DNA from: JAJUFS01 sp964599565
GTDB taxonomy: Bacteria; Pseudomonadota; Gammaproteobacteria; Natronospirales; JAJUFS01
DNA: 64,000 bases
Direction of reading: 5' to 3'
NCBI GenBank assembly: GCA_964599565.1
Contig: CAZRFE010000001.1
Location: 58,097 to 122,096 of the forward strand
Both the position numbers and the translations under genes were made by a program. Under the pieces are notes generated by a model. That model searched no databases. It was not told where the DNA came from and saw only the letters and a program-made list of their open reading frames with translations. Below, one piece after another: positions 1 to 9,300 of this stretch. How positions within the stretch are numbered: the first letter of the stretch is position 1; each line of letters begins with the position of its first letter.

Positions 1-30
1 GAAAACGTGATGGAGAAAAGCGATTCCTGA
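1..30 (+). CDS. possible 3' end of a gene running in from the left edge
   Basis: Reading in frame from base 1 gives nine codons (ENVMEKSDS) and a TGA at 28-30, followed after four bases by a strong hairpin terminator. The close terminator suggests this is the true tail of a plus-strand gene. Nine residues are too few to assign a family. Confidence 0.3.
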   Translation, partial: ENVMEKSDS

Positions 31-34
31 AAGA

Positions 35-62
35 AAAGGCCGCGCATTCGCGCGGCCTTTCA
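35..62. terminator. rho-independent terminator, probably bidirectional
   Basis: Perfect 11-bp stem (AAAGGCCGCGC at 35-45, GCGCGGCCTTT at 50-60) with a 4-base loop. A-rich and T-rich flanks let it serve the gene entering from the left and grxD on the minus strand. Confidence 0.75.
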
Positions 63-84
63 TGGCTTCATGCCGGTTGCCTGC

Positions 85-402
85 CTACCTGTTCCCAGCT
101 TCCGCCAGCAACGTCTTCAGCTCTCCCGACTCGTACATCTCGACAATGATGTCGCTGCCGCCGATCAGTTCGCCGTTGACGTAAAGCTGCGGAATCGTCG
201 GCCAGTTCGAGAACTGCTTGATGCCTTCACGCACGTCCTGGTCTTCGAGCACGTTCACGAACGCGAACGGCGCACCGCATGCGTTCAGCGCGGCAACCGC
301 GCGCGCCGAGAATCCGCACTGCGGGAAATCCGGCGAACCTTTCATGTAGAGCAGGACGCTGTTGTCGCCGACCTGCTGCCTGATGCGTTCCTGTACGTCC
401 AT
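85..402 (-). CDS. grxD: monothiol glutaredoxin, Grx4 family
   Basis: Monothiol glutaredoxin that binds a glutathione-ligated [2Fe-2S] cluster and takes part in iron-sulfur trafficking in the cytoplasm. The 105-residue protein carries the diagnostic CGFS active site near residues 29-32, the WPTIPQLYVNGELIGG segment that forms the glutathione groove with its cis-proline, and the GG(S/C)D motif after it. Length is close to the usual 105-115. The start at 402 has a GAGAGG ribosome-binding site. It lies 10 bp downstream of the BON-domain lipoprotein gene and is probably cotranscribed with it; a terminator follows at 35-62. The family call is secure. Confidence 0.96.
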   Translation of the reverse strand: MDVQERIRQQVGDNSVLLYMKGSPDFPQCGFSARAVAALNACGAPFAFVNVLEDQDVREGIKQFSNWPTIPQLYVNGELIGGSDIIVEMYESGELKTLLAEAGNR

Positions 403-412
403 TGCCGACCTC

Positions 413-742
413 TCAGCGGGCGTCTTTCACCCGCAGTTGAATGATGACTTCGCTCACGCCCGCGACGCCCGCGGCAACCTGTCGCGCACGCTGGATGTGG
501 GCTGGTTCCGCGACGACACCGTCGAGCGTGACCACACCCTGCCGTGTCGTGACCGCGATGCGCGCAGCATCCAGCACGGCGTCGCGATAGATCGCAGTGC
601 GAACCTCGCGCGTGATGCGCGAATCCGCCTGCGACGCCGACCACGTGTTGTTGCCGCCGGCCGCGCCGCTCATGACCGCCGTCGCGCAACCGTTGATGGC
701 GAGCGTTGCCGCAAACATCAGGAACAGGAAGACGCGTTTCAT
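413..742 (-). CDS. BON-domain lipoprotein
   Basis: Small 109-residue exported protein with an N-terminal signal peptide ending in a lipobox-like AINGC (Cys19), so probably a lipoprotein. Residues about 43-107 form one BON domain: alternating basic and hydrophobic residues, then GVVTLDGVV, then VAGVSEVI. BON domains are phospholipid-binding periplasmic modules found in OsmY- and DolP-type envelope proteins; DolP has two, this has one. A GGAG ribosome-binding site precedes the ATG at 742. It sits just upstream of grxD in the same direction. The exact role is unknown; envelope maintenance or osmotic stress is the family-based guess. Confidence 0.8.
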   Translation of the reverse strand: MKRVFLFLMFAATLAINGCATAVMSGAAGGNNTWSASQADSRITREVRTAIYRDAVLDAARIAVTTRQGVVTLDGVVAEPAHIQRARQVAAGVAGVSEVIIQLRVKDAR

Positions 743-795
743 GGAATTCTCCGGCGGATCGCGGCGCGGATTATAGCGCAGGCAAAAGCAACAAA

Positions 796-825
796 GAAAA
801 AAGCCCGGCGGTGCCGGGCCTTTTT
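796..825. terminator. bidirectional terminator downstream of sodB
   Basis: Stem GCCCGGC (803-809) / GCCGGGC (813-819) with a 3-base loop, flanked by A6 on one side and T5 on the other. It lies 14 bases past the sodB stop codon on the minus strand. Confidence 0.75.
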
Positions 826-838
826 CGCGCTGCCCTCA

Positions 839-1441
839 TCAGGCCTTGAAGTTCTTCGCGGCGAACTCCCAGTTCAGCACTTCATCGAACCAGGCTTCGA
901 GGTACTTCGGTCGCGCATTGCGGTAATCGATGTAATAGGCATGCTCCCAGACGTCGCAGGTGAACAGCGGCGTGCCCATGCCGGCGTGCGCGATCGGCGT
1001 GTCCGCATCATCGGTCTGCACGATGCCGACGGAGCCGTCGCCCTTCTTCACGAGCCACGCCCAGCCGGACGCGAAATTGCCGACGGACGTCTCGATGAAC
1101 TTCGTGCGGAAGTCCGCGAACGAACCGAATGCCTTGTCGATCGCCGCGGCAAGCTCGCCGGCAGGCGCACCGCCGCCGTTCGGGCTCATCGAGTTCCAGT
1201 AGAAGGTGTGGTTCCAGACCTGCGCGGACTGGTTGAACAGGCCCTTGTTGCCCGAGGCGAGCGCCTTGCGGATGATCTCTTCCAGCGGCAGCGATTCGAA
1301 CTCGGTGCCGGAGATCAGCGCATTGGTCTTGTCCACGTAAGCCTTGTGATGCTTGCCGTAATGGAATTCCAGCGTTTCCTTCGAGACGTGCGGCGCGAGC
1401 GCATCCATCGCGTAGGGAAGTTCCGGCAATTCGTGCTTCAT
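839..1441 (-). CDS. sodB: superoxide dismutase [Fe]
   Basis: Cytoplasmic enzyme that converts superoxide to hydrogen peroxide and oxygen. The 200-residue protein has the expected metal ligands: His27 in EFHYGKHH, the His of QVWNHTFYW, and Asp and His in the DVWEHAYYIDYRN signature. The Gln before VWNHTFYW is in the position typical of iron rather than manganese enzymes, so I call it Fe-type. The start at 1441 (MKHELPELPYAMDAL) matches family N-termini and has an AAGGAG site; the frame is open further upstream but that part has no family resemblance. It is a single gene with its own terminator. Confidence 0.96.
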   Translation of the reverse strand: MKHELPELPYAMDALAPHVSKETLEFHYGKHHKAYVDKTNALISGTEFESLPLEEIIRKALASGNKGLFNQSAQVWNHTFYWNSMSPNGGGAPAGELAAAIDKAFGSFADFRTKFIETSVGNFASGWAWLVKKGDGSVGIVQTDDADTPIAHAGMGTPLFTCDVWEHAYYIDYRNARPKYLEAWFDEVLNWEFAAKNFKA

Positions 1442-1607
1442 GGCGATCTCCTTGGTTGAAATGCATGCCGCGGGAATGCTCCCGCCCGTGGCGTCATTTG
1501 GGTAAACTTGCGACTTGAAGTTGCGAAAGTCTAAGGCTGCGACCACGCGCATACAACCGCGCCGCAGCACGTCCGGCAAAACCTCTACTCGCTTTCACGG
1601 AAGTTTC

Positions 1608-2474
1608 ATGCCCAGCCTGCCAGCCGATCTCGCCGAACAGGTACGCCGCGCGCTCGCCGAAGACGTCGGTCCCGCACCGCCCGCCGGGCGCGGCGATCTC
1701 ACCGCGCAACTGATTCCGGAAAATGCACGCGCGAGCGCAACCGTCATCTCCCGCGAGGCGGCCGTGCTCTGCGGACAGGCCTGGGTGGAAGAGACATTCC
1801 GGCAGATCGATCCGTCCGTGAGAATCCACTGGCACGCCGGCGAAGGCGAGACCGTGGAGCCGAACGCCCTGCTCTGCCGGCTCGCAGGACCGGCGCGCGC
1901 GTTGCTGACCGGCGAGCGCACTGCACTCAATTTCCTCCAGACGCTCTCGGGTACTGCAACGGCGGCGCGACATTACGCGGACATCGTCGCGGGCACGCGC
2001 TGCCGCGTACTCGATACGCGCAAGACGCTGCCCGGCCTTCGCACCGCGCAGAAGTACGCCGTTTCCATCGGCGGCGGCGGCAACCATCGCATGGGACTGT
2101 TCGACGCCATCCTCATCAAGGAAAATCACATCGCCGCGGCCGGCTCCATCGCCGCGGCGGTCGAGCGCGCGCGCGAGATCGCACCGGACGTGACGGTTGA
2201 AGTCGAGGTCGAGAATTTCGATGAGCTGGACAAGGCGCTTGCTGCCGGCGCCGACGTGATCATGCTGGATGAATTCGATCTCGATGCCACGCACCGCGCG
2301 GTTGCGCGCGTTGCCGGGCGTGCGAAACTCGAAGCCTCAGGCGGCATCGGCGATGCGGCACTGCGCGCGATCGCCGAGACCGGCGTGGATTTCATCTCGG
2401 TCGGCGCGCTGACCAAGCACGTCCGGGCAACGGACCTTTCCATGCGCTTCAGCCTGGAATCGGTCTCTCCCTGA
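1608..2474 (+). CDS. nadC: nicotinate-nucleotide pyrophosphorylase (carboxylating)
   Basis: Quinolinate phosphoribosyltransferase: quinolinate plus PRPP gives nicotinate mononucleotide, CO2 and pyrophosphate, in de novo NAD synthesis. The 288-residue protein shows the family core: RTALNFLQTLSGTAT, the substrate-binding RKTLPGLRTAQKYAV, GGGGNHRMGLFDAILIKENH, and the C-terminal ASGGI phosphate loop. Start chosen at ATG 1608, which aligns with family N-termini; an upstream in-frame ATG at 1515 would add 31 unrelated residues. It is divergent from sodB. nadA and nadB are not in the window. Confidence 0.95.
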   Translation: MPSLPADLAEQVRRALAEDVGPAPPAGRGDLTAQLIPENARASATVISREAAVLCGQAWVEETFRQIDPSVRIHWHAGEGETVEPNALLCRLAGPARALLTGERTALNFLQTLSGTATAARHYADIVAGTRCRVLDTRKTLPGLRTAQKYAVSIGGGGNHRMGLFDAILIKENHIAAAGSIAAAVERAREIAPDVTVEVEVENFDELDKALAAGADVIMLDEFDLDATHRAVARVAGRAKLEASGGIGDAALRAIAETGVDFISVGALTKHVRATDLSMRFSLESVSP

Positions 2475-2615
2475 CAACATGTTCGTGATATTCTGGGCCG
2501 CCTCAAACGCCCGTTTGAAATTTTCGGGGCCGGATGACGCAGGTCAAGGCCCGCCGCGCCGCGAGGCCGCAGACTGCATCCTGCCCGCGATTCCTGGAAC
2601 CGAAGGAGACTTCGC

Positions 2616-5075
2616 ATGTCAGTGTTCCTGACCATTCTCGCGATCGTTGCCATTGCCATGGCACTCGCCTACTTCGCCGCCCCCTTGTGGCTGTGGTCCG
2701 CCGCCACCGTGGCCGGCCTGCTCGCGTTCAGCGCCGACGGCAACCTGCCGTGGACCGCGATCATCATCGCCGTGCCCGTGCTCGCGGTGCTGAACCTCGC
2801 ACCATTGCGCCGCGCGCTGCTCTCCAATCGCCTGCTCGTGTGGTTCCGCTCCGTGCTGCCGCCGCTCTCCGAGACGGAGAAGGTTGCGCTGGACGCCGGC
2901 AACCCATGGTGGGATGCGGAACTGTTCACCGGGCGGCCCGACTGGAACAAGCTGCTCGAAGCGCCGGCCGCCCGCCTTTCGGAAGAAGAACAGGCGTTCA
3001 TCGACGGACCTGTCGATGAATTCTGCAGGATGCTCGATGACTGGAAGATCACCGCCGAGGACAAGGATCTGCCCGCGGATGCCTGGGAATTCATCGGCCG
3101 GCACAAGCTCTTCGGCATGATCATTCCGAAGGAATACGGCGGTCTCGAGTTCTCCGCGCTCGCGAATTCCTCCGTGGTGATGAAGATCGCGACGCGCTCG
3201 CTCACCGCGGGCGTGACGGTGATGGTGCCGAACTCGCTCGGTCCGGGCGAACTGCTCCTGCACTACGGCACCGACGAACAGAAAAAGTATTACCTGCCGC
3301 GTCTTGCAACCGCCGAGGACATTCCCTGCTTCGCGCTCACCAGTCCCTGGGCGGGCTCCGACGCCGGCGCCATCCCGGACATCGGCATCGTCTGCGAAGG
3401 TGAATACAACGGGAAGAAGACGCTCGGCTTCCGCGTGACCTGGGACAAGCGCTACATCACGCTTGCGCCGGTCGCGACGATTCTCGGCATGGCGTTCAAG
3501 GCATACGACCCCGACGGCCTGCTGGGTGGCGAGAAGAATCTCGGCATCACGCTCGCGCTCATCCCGACGGACATGCCGGGCGTGGAGATCGGCAACCGCG
3601 CGAACCCGCTTGATGCGGCATTCATGAACGGCACGACGCGCGGCAAGGATGTGTTCATCCCGATGGACATGCTCATCGGTGGACAGGAATACATCGGCCA
3701 GGGATGGAAGATGCTGATGAACTGCCTCTCCGCGGGACGCGCGATTTCTCTGCCCGCGCTCGGCACCGGCGCCGGCAAGATTTCAAGCCGCATGACAGGC
3801 GCCTATGCGCGCATCCGCAAGCAGTTCCGCGTGCCGATCGGCAAGTTCGAGGGCGTGGAAGAAGCGCTGACGCGCATTGCAGGGCTTACCTATCGCATGG
3901 ATGCCATGCGGCGCGTGACGGCGGCGGCGATCGACGCGGGCAACAAGCCGTCGGTGCTTTCCGCGATTCTCAAGTATCACGCCACCGAAGGCATGCGCCA
4001 GGTGCTGAACGACGCCATGGACATCCACGGCGGCCGCGGCGTGATCCTTGGTCCGCGCAACTATGTCGGCCGTGCCTACCAGGGCATTCCGATCGCGATC
4101 ACCGTTGAAGGCGCGAACATCCTCACGCGCTCGATGATCATCTTCGGCCAGGGCGCGATCCGCTGCCATCCCTACCTGCTGAAGGAACTCGAAGCCGCGT
4201 ACGACAGCGACGATCAGCGCGCACGCGTTGCGTTCGACAAGGCGCTGTTCAGCCATATCGGTTTCACGATCTCGAACAAGGTGCGTGCTTTCGTCATGGG
4301 CATCACCGGTGCGCGTTTCGTCAGCGCGCCGTCCGCCGGGCCGCTCACGCGCTACTACCGCCAGCTGACACGCATGAGTGCTGCGTTCACGTTCCTTGCC
4401 GATCTCACGCTGCTCATTCTCGGCGGCGAACTCAAGCGCAAGGAAAAACTGTCGGCGCGCTTCGGCGATGTGCTGAGCCACCTGTACATGGCATCCACCG
4501 TGCTCAAGACGTTCGAAGACACCGGACGGCCTGCGGCGGACCTGCCGCTCGCGGAATGGGCGCTGCAGGATTCGCTGTTCCACTGCCAGGACGCGCTGGA
4601 AGACATTCTCGCGAACTTCCCGATCGCATGGATGGGGCCGCTGCTTCGCTTCGTCGTGCTGCCGTTCGGCCGCTCGTACCGCCGGCCTGACGACCGTCTC
4701 GGCCACAAGGTCGCGAACGTCCTGCTCACACCGTCGGAAGCGCGCGATCGTCTCACGCGCGGCGCGTACTGGAATCGCGATGCGAAGGATCCGGTCGGCC
4801 GCATGGAACTCGCGCTCGACAAGGCGCTCGCCGCGGAACCCGTCGAGGCGAAACTGCAGAAGGCGCTCGGCATGAAGCTGAACGTCGCGAACCTTGAAGA
4901 AGCGATCGCGCGCGGCGTGAAGGAAGGTGTCATCGGCGATGAGGAAGCAACGTTGCTGCGCGAAGGTGCGGCCGCAACGCTGGACGCAATCCTCACCGAC
5001 GAATTCACGCCCGAGGAATTCGCACGCTTCGTCGCGACGAACGAAGCGCCTCGAAAGCGCAGCGCAACCGCGTGA
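2616..5075 (+). CDS. fadE: acyl-CoA dehydrogenase, FadE type
   Basis: Large acyl-CoA dehydrogenase of the FadE class (819 residues; E. coli FadE is about 814), catalysing the first FAD-dependent oxidation of fatty acid beta-oxidation. Residues 1-65 hold two hydrophobic segments, suggesting membrane association. Next come LSETEKVALDAGNPWWDAELF, typical of the subfamily, the N-terminal helical and central beta domains (CFALTSPWAGSDAG), and the helical domain with VEGANILTR, which carries the likely catalytic glutamate. The C-terminal 280 residues are the FadE-specific extension. An AAGGAGA ribosome-binding site precedes the ATG. It is monocistronic with its own terminator. Confidence 0.94.
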   Translation: MSVFLTILAIVAIAMALAYFAAPLWLWSAATVAGLLAFSADGNLPWTAIIIAVPVLAVLNLAPLRRALLSNRLLVWFRSVLPPLSETEKVALDAGNPWWDAELFTGRPDWNKLLEAPAARLSEEEQAFIDGPVDEFCRMLDDWKITAEDKDLPADAWEFIGRHKLFGMIIPKEYGGLEFSALANSSVVMKIATRSLTAGVTVMVPNSLGPGELLLHYGTDEQKKYYLPRLATAEDIPCFALTSPWAGSDAGAIPDIGIVCEGEYNGKKTLGFRVTWDKRYITLAPVATILGMAFKAYDPDGLLGGEKNLGITLALIPTDMPGVEIGNRANPLDAAFMNGTTRGKDVFIPMDMLIGGQEYIGQGWKMLMNCLSAGRAISLPALGTGAGKISSRMTGAYARIRKQFRVPIGKFEGVEEALTRIAGLTYRMDAMRRVTAAAIDAGNKPSVLSAILKYHATEGMRQVLNDAMDIHGGRGVILGPRNYVGRAYQGIPIAITVEGANILTRSMIIFGQGAIRCHPYLLKELEAAYDSDDQRARVAFDKALFSHIGFTISNKVRAFVMGITGARFVSAPSAGPLTRYYRQLTRMSAAFTFLADLTLLILGGELKRKEKLSARFGDVLSHLYMASTVLKTFEDTGRPAADLPLAEWALQDSLFHCQDALEDILANFPIAWMGPLLRFVVLPFGRSYRRPDDRLGHKVANVLLTPSEARDRLTRGAYWNRDAKDPVGRMELALDKALAAEPVEAKLQKALGMKLNVANLEEAIARGVKEGVIGDEEATLLREGAAATLDAILTDEFTPEEFARFVATNEAPRKRSATA

Positions 5076-5089
5076 TGTCGTTGCCATGA

Positions 5090-5122
5090 AAAAAGAGCGG
5101 GCAGTGCCCGCTCTTTTTTTTT
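5090..5122. terminator. terminator between fadE and the GGDEF/EAL gene
   Basis: Hairpin AGAGCGGGC / GCCCGCTCT centred on AGT at 5103-5105, with A5 before and T9 after. It serves the convergent genes on both sides. Confidence 0.85.
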
Positions 5123-5129
5123 GCGATGC

Positions 5130-7697
5130 TCACGCAGTTTCCTTCCGTCTCGCCCGCGCGCCGCGCCGCGCGGTCACCGGCACGTTCTGCGTGAACCACT
5201 CGCCGCATTCGTCTGCCGGCAGCGGCGGGCTGAACAGGTATCCCTGCATCAGCACGCAGCCTTCATTCCGTATCCACTGCAGCTGCGCTTCGTTTTCCAC
5301 GCCTTCCGCGATGACCTGGAGCTTCAGCGAGCGCGCAAGCCCGATGGTGGCCTTCGCGATGGCCGCATCATGCGCATCGAGATGGATGTCGCGCACGAAC
5401 GAGCGGTCGATCTTGATGATGTCGACAGGGAAACGCTTGAGATAGCTCAGCGATGAATTACCCGTGCCGAAGTCATCCAGTGCAAGCTTGCAACCGAGCG
5501 CCTTGAGATCTTCGAGCAGCACGAGCGTGGACTGTCCTTCACCGACAGCGAGGCTCTCGGTGATCTCGAGCAACAGCGCGCTTGCCGGCAGTCCCGTTTC
5601 GGCGAGCACGTCCTTCACGAGCTCTGGCACGTTGCGGATGATGAACTGTCCGACCGACAGGTTCACCGCGATATGGAAATCCTCGTGGTACTGCGCGCGC
5701 CAGATGCACGCCTGGCGGCAGGCCTCGCGCAGCACCCATTCGCCGATCTGCGGAATGAGGCCGGTTTCCTCGGCAAGCGGAATGAATTCGTTGGGCGACA
5801 CCAGCCCTTTCGTCGGGTGCCGCCAGCGCACCAGCGCTTCCATCCCGACCGTCCTGCCGGACTCGGTATCGATCTGCGGCTGGTAGACCAGCAGGAACTC
5901 GTTTCGCTGCAGCGCCTTGCGCAGATCGGTCTCGCGCTCCAGCCGCTCCATCGCCTGCTCGTGCATGTCGCGCGTGAAGAACTGGTAGCTGTTGCGGCCG
6001 CTCTTCTTCGCGCGGTACATCGCGGTGTCCGCATTCTGCAGCAGCACCTCCGCGTCGGTGCCGTCATTGGGGTAATGCGCGATGCCGATGGAACATGTCA
6101 GCGTGACTTCGTTCTGCGAAAGCATCAGCGGTTCGGCGACCGTCTCCAGGATGCGCTCGCAGACCGAGATGACGGTATCAAGATCGTCCAGGTCGTCGAG
6201 GATGACCGTGAACTCGTCGCCGCCGAGCCGCGCGACGGTGTCCGACTTTCGCACGCAGCGCATGAGCCGTTTCGCGATCGCACGCAGCACGCGATCGCCA
6301 ACGCCGTGACCCAGCGAATCGTTGATTCCCTTGAACCGGTCCACGTCCACGAACAGGAGCGCGATCTCGCGATTCGAACGCTGCGCCTTGATGAGTGCAT
6401 GCGACAGCCGGTCATGGAACATCGCGCGGTTCGGCAATGCCGTGAGCGGGTCGTAGTTCGCGAGATGGCGCAACTGGTCCTGCGCCTGCTGCCGTCCTGA
6501 CGCTGCAAGCGCGAGCGAAAGAAAATCCGACAGCGAGCTTGCGAACATGCGTTCATCGCGCGTCCACTGCCGCGGCCGGCCGACGTGCTCCATCACGATC
6601 ACGCCGCGCACCTTTCCGCCCTGGCGAAACGCGGCACCGAGTATCGCGCTCACGCGGTACGGCGAAAGATAGTTCGGCAGGAACGCAAGCACGCGCTTGT
6701 CGTTCCCGGTATCCGTCACCGCGAACGTGCGCGTACGCTCGAGCCGTCGAAAATGTCCCGACCGCGCACCGGTGCCGAGCCGGATGCCGGGCGAGGTGTC
6801 GTGGTAGCCGTTGTCGTACAGATGAACGCAACGGAATTCCTCGAAGCCGCCATCGCAGAACCAGACGCTCACGCGCGTGCAGTTGATGGCCTGCGCAGCC
6901 TTCTCCGATACGGCATGCAGCGCGCGCGGCAGGTCGCCCGAGGAAATCGCGTCTTCCTTTGCGAGATCGAGTAGCACGTAGCTCTGCTTGCGTCCGCGCC
7001 GCTCACCGCGCCGCAAGGTGTCTTCCGCGTTGATGCGCGTCGTCACTTCCGCATCGAATTCCTCCGCCATCTCCGCGTAAGCGAACCGCGTGTGAAACGC
7101 CTCGAGCGTGTCGTTGTATACGCGTCGCGCAACGACCGCGAGCATTCCGGCCACGAGAATGCTCGTGGCACCCGTCATGACGGCGACGGGATCGGGATGC
7201 ATCAGCAGCGTCGCGGCGAGCGGCAGAACGGCGAACATCACGAACGCGAAGTAGCTGCGGTAATCGGCGGCAAGCAGTGGAACGGCAATGGCGGCGACAC
7301 CCACCAGCACGACGGCGAGCAGCACCTGGTGAATGACGGAGTGTGCGGGAAACAGCGCGAGGCCTGCAGCGCCCCAGCACAGCGCTGTAGGAACACTGCC
7401 GATGCGAAAGATGCGGAGCCAGCGCGCCGCGCGTTCGGCTGGGATGTGCGAATGATGAAAGTACATCGCGACCAGCAGTTGCGCGATCTCGATCGCAACG
7501 AACGCCGCAGCCCAGGTGACGACATGCAATGCGACAGCAACTTCACGGTAGAGCGCGGCGAGGAGCACGATGACGCCAACGGACATCACATGGATACCGC
7601 GTGCGTGAAGGAACAGCAGGTTGACGCGTTCGGCGAGCGTCTTGCTCTCGATCTCTGGAGTACTGAATCGCGGGTTGCTGGTGGTTGCGATGGCCAT
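5130..7697 (-). CDS. membrane GAF-GGDEF-EAL cyclic-di-GMP protein
   Basis: An 855-residue protein for synthesis and/or breakdown of cyclic-di-GMP. Residues about 35-215 contain about six hydrophobic segments (a MASE-like membrane sensor). They are followed by a short coiled linker, a GAF-like domain (about 245-410), a GGDEF domain and an EAL domain. The GGDEF domain has an intact LGGDEF motif (about residue 490) and an RKSD inhibitory site five residues before it. The EAL domain has EALVRW, EITES, DDFGTGNSSL, KIDRSF and AEGVE, all consistent with an active phosphodiesterase. The net direction cannot be predicted. A GGAGG site supports the ATG at 7697. The signal sensed is unknown. Confidence 0.92.
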   Translation of the reverse strand: MAIATTSNPRFSTPEIESKTLAERVNLLFLHARGIHVMSVGVIVLLAALYREVAVALHVVTWAAAFVAIEIAQLLVAMYFHHSHIPAERAARWLRIFRIGSVPTALCWGAAGLALFPAHSVIHQVLLAVVLVGVAAIAVPLLAADYRSYFAFVMFAVLPLAATLLMHPDPVAVMTGATSILVAGMLAVVARRVYNDTLEAFHTRFAYAEMAEEFDAEVTTRINAEDTLRRGERRGRKQSYVLLDLAKEDAISSGDLPRALHAVSEKAAQAINCTRVSVWFCDGGFEEFRCVHLYDNGYHDTSPGIRLGTGARSGHFRRLERTRTFAVTDTGNDKRVLAFLPNYLSPYRVSAILGAAFRQGGKVRGVIVMEHVGRPRQWTRDERMFASSLSDFLSLALAASGRQQAQDQLRHLANYDPLTALPNRAMFHDRLSHALIKAQRSNREIALLFVDVDRFKGINDSLGHGVGDRVLRAIAKRLMRCVRKSDTVARLGGDEFTVILDDLDDLDTVISVCERILETVAEPLMLSQNEVTLTCSIGIAHYPNDGTDAEVLLQNADTAMYRAKKSGRNSYQFFTRDMHEQAMERLERETDLRKALQRNEFLLVYQPQIDTESGRTVGMEALVRWRHPTKGLVSPNEFIPLAEETGLIPQIGEWVLREACRQACIWRAQYHEDFHIAVNLSVGQFIIRNVPELVKDVLAETGLPASALLLEITESLAVGEGQSTLVLLEDLKALGCKLALDDFGTGNSSLSYLKRFPVDIIKIDRSFVRDIHLDAHDAAIAKATIGLARSLKLQVIAEGVENEAQLQWIRNEGCVLMQGYLFSPPLPADECGEWFTQNVPVTARRGARARRKETA

Positions 7698-7857
7698 CCG
7701 GCGCGTCCTCCATGAAACGGGGGAGTGCCCTCTTCAGCATCGCGGTTCACAACACCTGGCGTCCCCCCGGTACCGCCAGTCTTATGTGAAGTCTAGACGA
7801 ATTACATCTCCTGCAACATGCTTGCGATAACTTTCATGCACGGCTTAATCTCGCGAA

Positions 7858-8223
7858 ATGCGGACAAGAATCTCATTCGCAATTCTGATCTGCCTGTCGG
7901 CGTCCCAAGGTTGCCAGTGGCTTGCGCAGATCGACAGCAATCGCAACGTCGAACAGGCACGGCTCGACGACGACGCTTGCCAGGATCGCGGTTATCGCTG
8001 GCCGGGCGATGCCTACACGGAGTGCCGCCGGCAACTTGCCGACGCGCGTCAGCGCGAGCAATGGCAGGAGCTGCAGATGTCACGCCAGCAAGGCGCGCCC
8101 GAAGTCGGCATCCGTCCGCAAAGTCCTCTCGAACCTTATCGCCCGATTCACGAAGCGCGTTTCCGCTGCGACGACAGGCTGGATGAGAATGGCGTGGTGT
8201 ACGTGGAGTGCGCGGAAGAATAG
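7858..8223 (+). CDS. small secreted protein of unknown function
   Basis: I do not recognise this 121-residue protein. Residues 1-18 look like a signal peptide; the Cys at 19 sits in SQGC, a poor lipobox, so it may be a lipoprotein or simply secreted. The mature part is hydrophilic with Cys pairs (DDDACQDRGYRW, YTECRRQL, ARFRCDDR, YVECAEE), suggesting disulfides in the periplasm. It stands alone, divergent from the GGDEF/EAL gene, and ends just before a hairpin terminator. Codon use matches its neighbours, so it is probably real. Confidence 0.65.
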   Translation: MRTRISFAILICLSASQGCQWLAQIDSNRNVEQARLDDDACQDRGYRWPGDAYTECRRQLADARQREQWQELQMSRQQGAPEVGIRPQSPLEPYRPIHEARFRCDDRLDENGVVYVECAEE

Positions 8224-8242
8224 AAAACACCGGTTGAACGCA

Positions 8243-8270
8243 AGAAGCCGCGCAATGCGCGGCTTCTGCT
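8243..8270. terminator. hairpin terminator between convergent genes
   Basis: Perfect 11-bp stem (8243-8253 with 8257-8267, AGAAGCCGCGC and its complement) and a 3-base loop. The T-tract on the plus side is weak and interrupted. It separates the small secreted protein from the lipoprotein cluster. Confidence 0.55.
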
Positions 8271-8293
8271 TCTTCAGATTGAACGTGAACGCA

Positions 8294-9286
8294 TCACTCT
8301 TTCACGATCTTCAGGATCGCATCCCGCCCTTCATCTGCGACCTTCTGCGCGATCGCTTCCTGCATGCGCATGCGCGCGGTATCCGCATCGGTTGCGCTTT
8401 CCTTGATCTCCCAGCGTTGCTGGCCCAGCGAGCGGCCATCGGGACCCGTGACATCGAGCACCGCGATGGCGCGCAGCCAGTGCCAGCCGCTGCGCTTGCT
8501 CGCGGATTCATCGACATCAAGACGCGCGATGTATTCACCCGACGGACTCACCGTGAAACCGGAATCCGCGAGCTGGCCGGAAAGCAGCGCGACCCACGGC
8601 TGCTCGCCATCGACGCGAAGGCTGATGCGCGACAGCGCAGTCGCGGCATCCGCTTCAAGCTGCGCGAGCGGCCAGCGCGGTGCAATCCCGCCGCCGGCCG
8701 GCGCGACGGCGCTCAGCATGTCGTCGAGCGCTGCACGGCGGCGCTGGTTCTCGACAACTGCAAGCGCGAGCTGCGCGCGCGTGAATGCATCCGTCGCGAC
8801 GCGTGCGCGGTTCATCACCGTTTCCGCCGCCGCATCCAGCGCGCTCACGTCCTGGCGCAGGCGCGAAGCGGCCTGCGCACGATTCAGCACCGCAAGCGCG
8901 TAGTGGCGCTTCGTCTGCGGATCCTGCCAGGTCTGCGGAACCGTCACGCCTTCCAGCACCTGCTCGGTGCGCAGGCTGAGATCGCGGCGAACGTCCGCGG
9001 AATATTCGCTGCCCGCGCCGCTGTCATTTTCATGCGCGCTGTAGCGCTGCGTGTCCTCGGAGGTTTCGTTCACCGTCACGCGGAATGTCTTGGCAAGATC
9101 CGCGCGTGCACGATCGCGCGCGCCGGCGAGATCGTCTGCGCTGCCGATGCCTGTCAGGTACGCGCTTGCCGGATAGCCGGCGTCCGCGCCGCTGATCCAG
9201 TCCGGACGCGCATCGCGATCACGGCCGGTCGCGCACGCTGCAAGCAGCAGCGCGGCAACGCCGGCAATCAATAGGCGAATGTTCAT
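8294..9286 (-). CDS. LPP20-family outer-membrane lipoprotein (long form)
   Basis: A 330-residue lipoprotein: signal peptide with lipobox LAAC and Ala at +2, which directs sorting to the outer membrane. Residues about 28-130 resemble the LPP20 family (PDWISG, YLTGIGSA, ARDRARADLAKTF, then a YALAVLNR strand). The C-terminal half is unassigned and predicted alpha/beta. It is the last of four lipoprotein genes transcribed leftward, 14 bp after the preceding one. ATG at 9286 is chosen because a GGGGGAGAAC site precedes it; an ATG 18 bases further up overlaps the previous stop codon. The cluster context suggests a role with the LpoB system; the function itself is unknown. Confidence 0.75.
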   Translation of the reverse strand: MNIRLLIAGVAALLLAACATGRDRDARPDWISGADAGYPASAYLTGIGSADDLAGARDRARADLAKTFRVTVNETSEDTQRYSAHENDSGAGSEYSADVRRDLSLRTEQVLEGVTVPQTWQDPQTKRHYALAVLNRAQAASRLRQDVSALDAAAETVMNRARVATDAFTRAQLALAVVENQRRRAALDDMLSAVAPAGGGIAPRWPLAQLEADAATALSRISLRVDGEQPWVALLSGQLADSGFTVSPSGEYIARLDVDESASKRSGWHWLRAIAVLDVTGPDGRSLGQQRWEIKESATDADTARMRMQEAIAQKVADEGRDAILKIVKE

Positions 9287-9300
9287 GATGTTCTCCCCCG

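Noticed and set aside
3783..5087. 434-codon minus-strand frame under fadE
   Set aside because: No similarity, no start signal, and it is fully covered by the FadE coding region.
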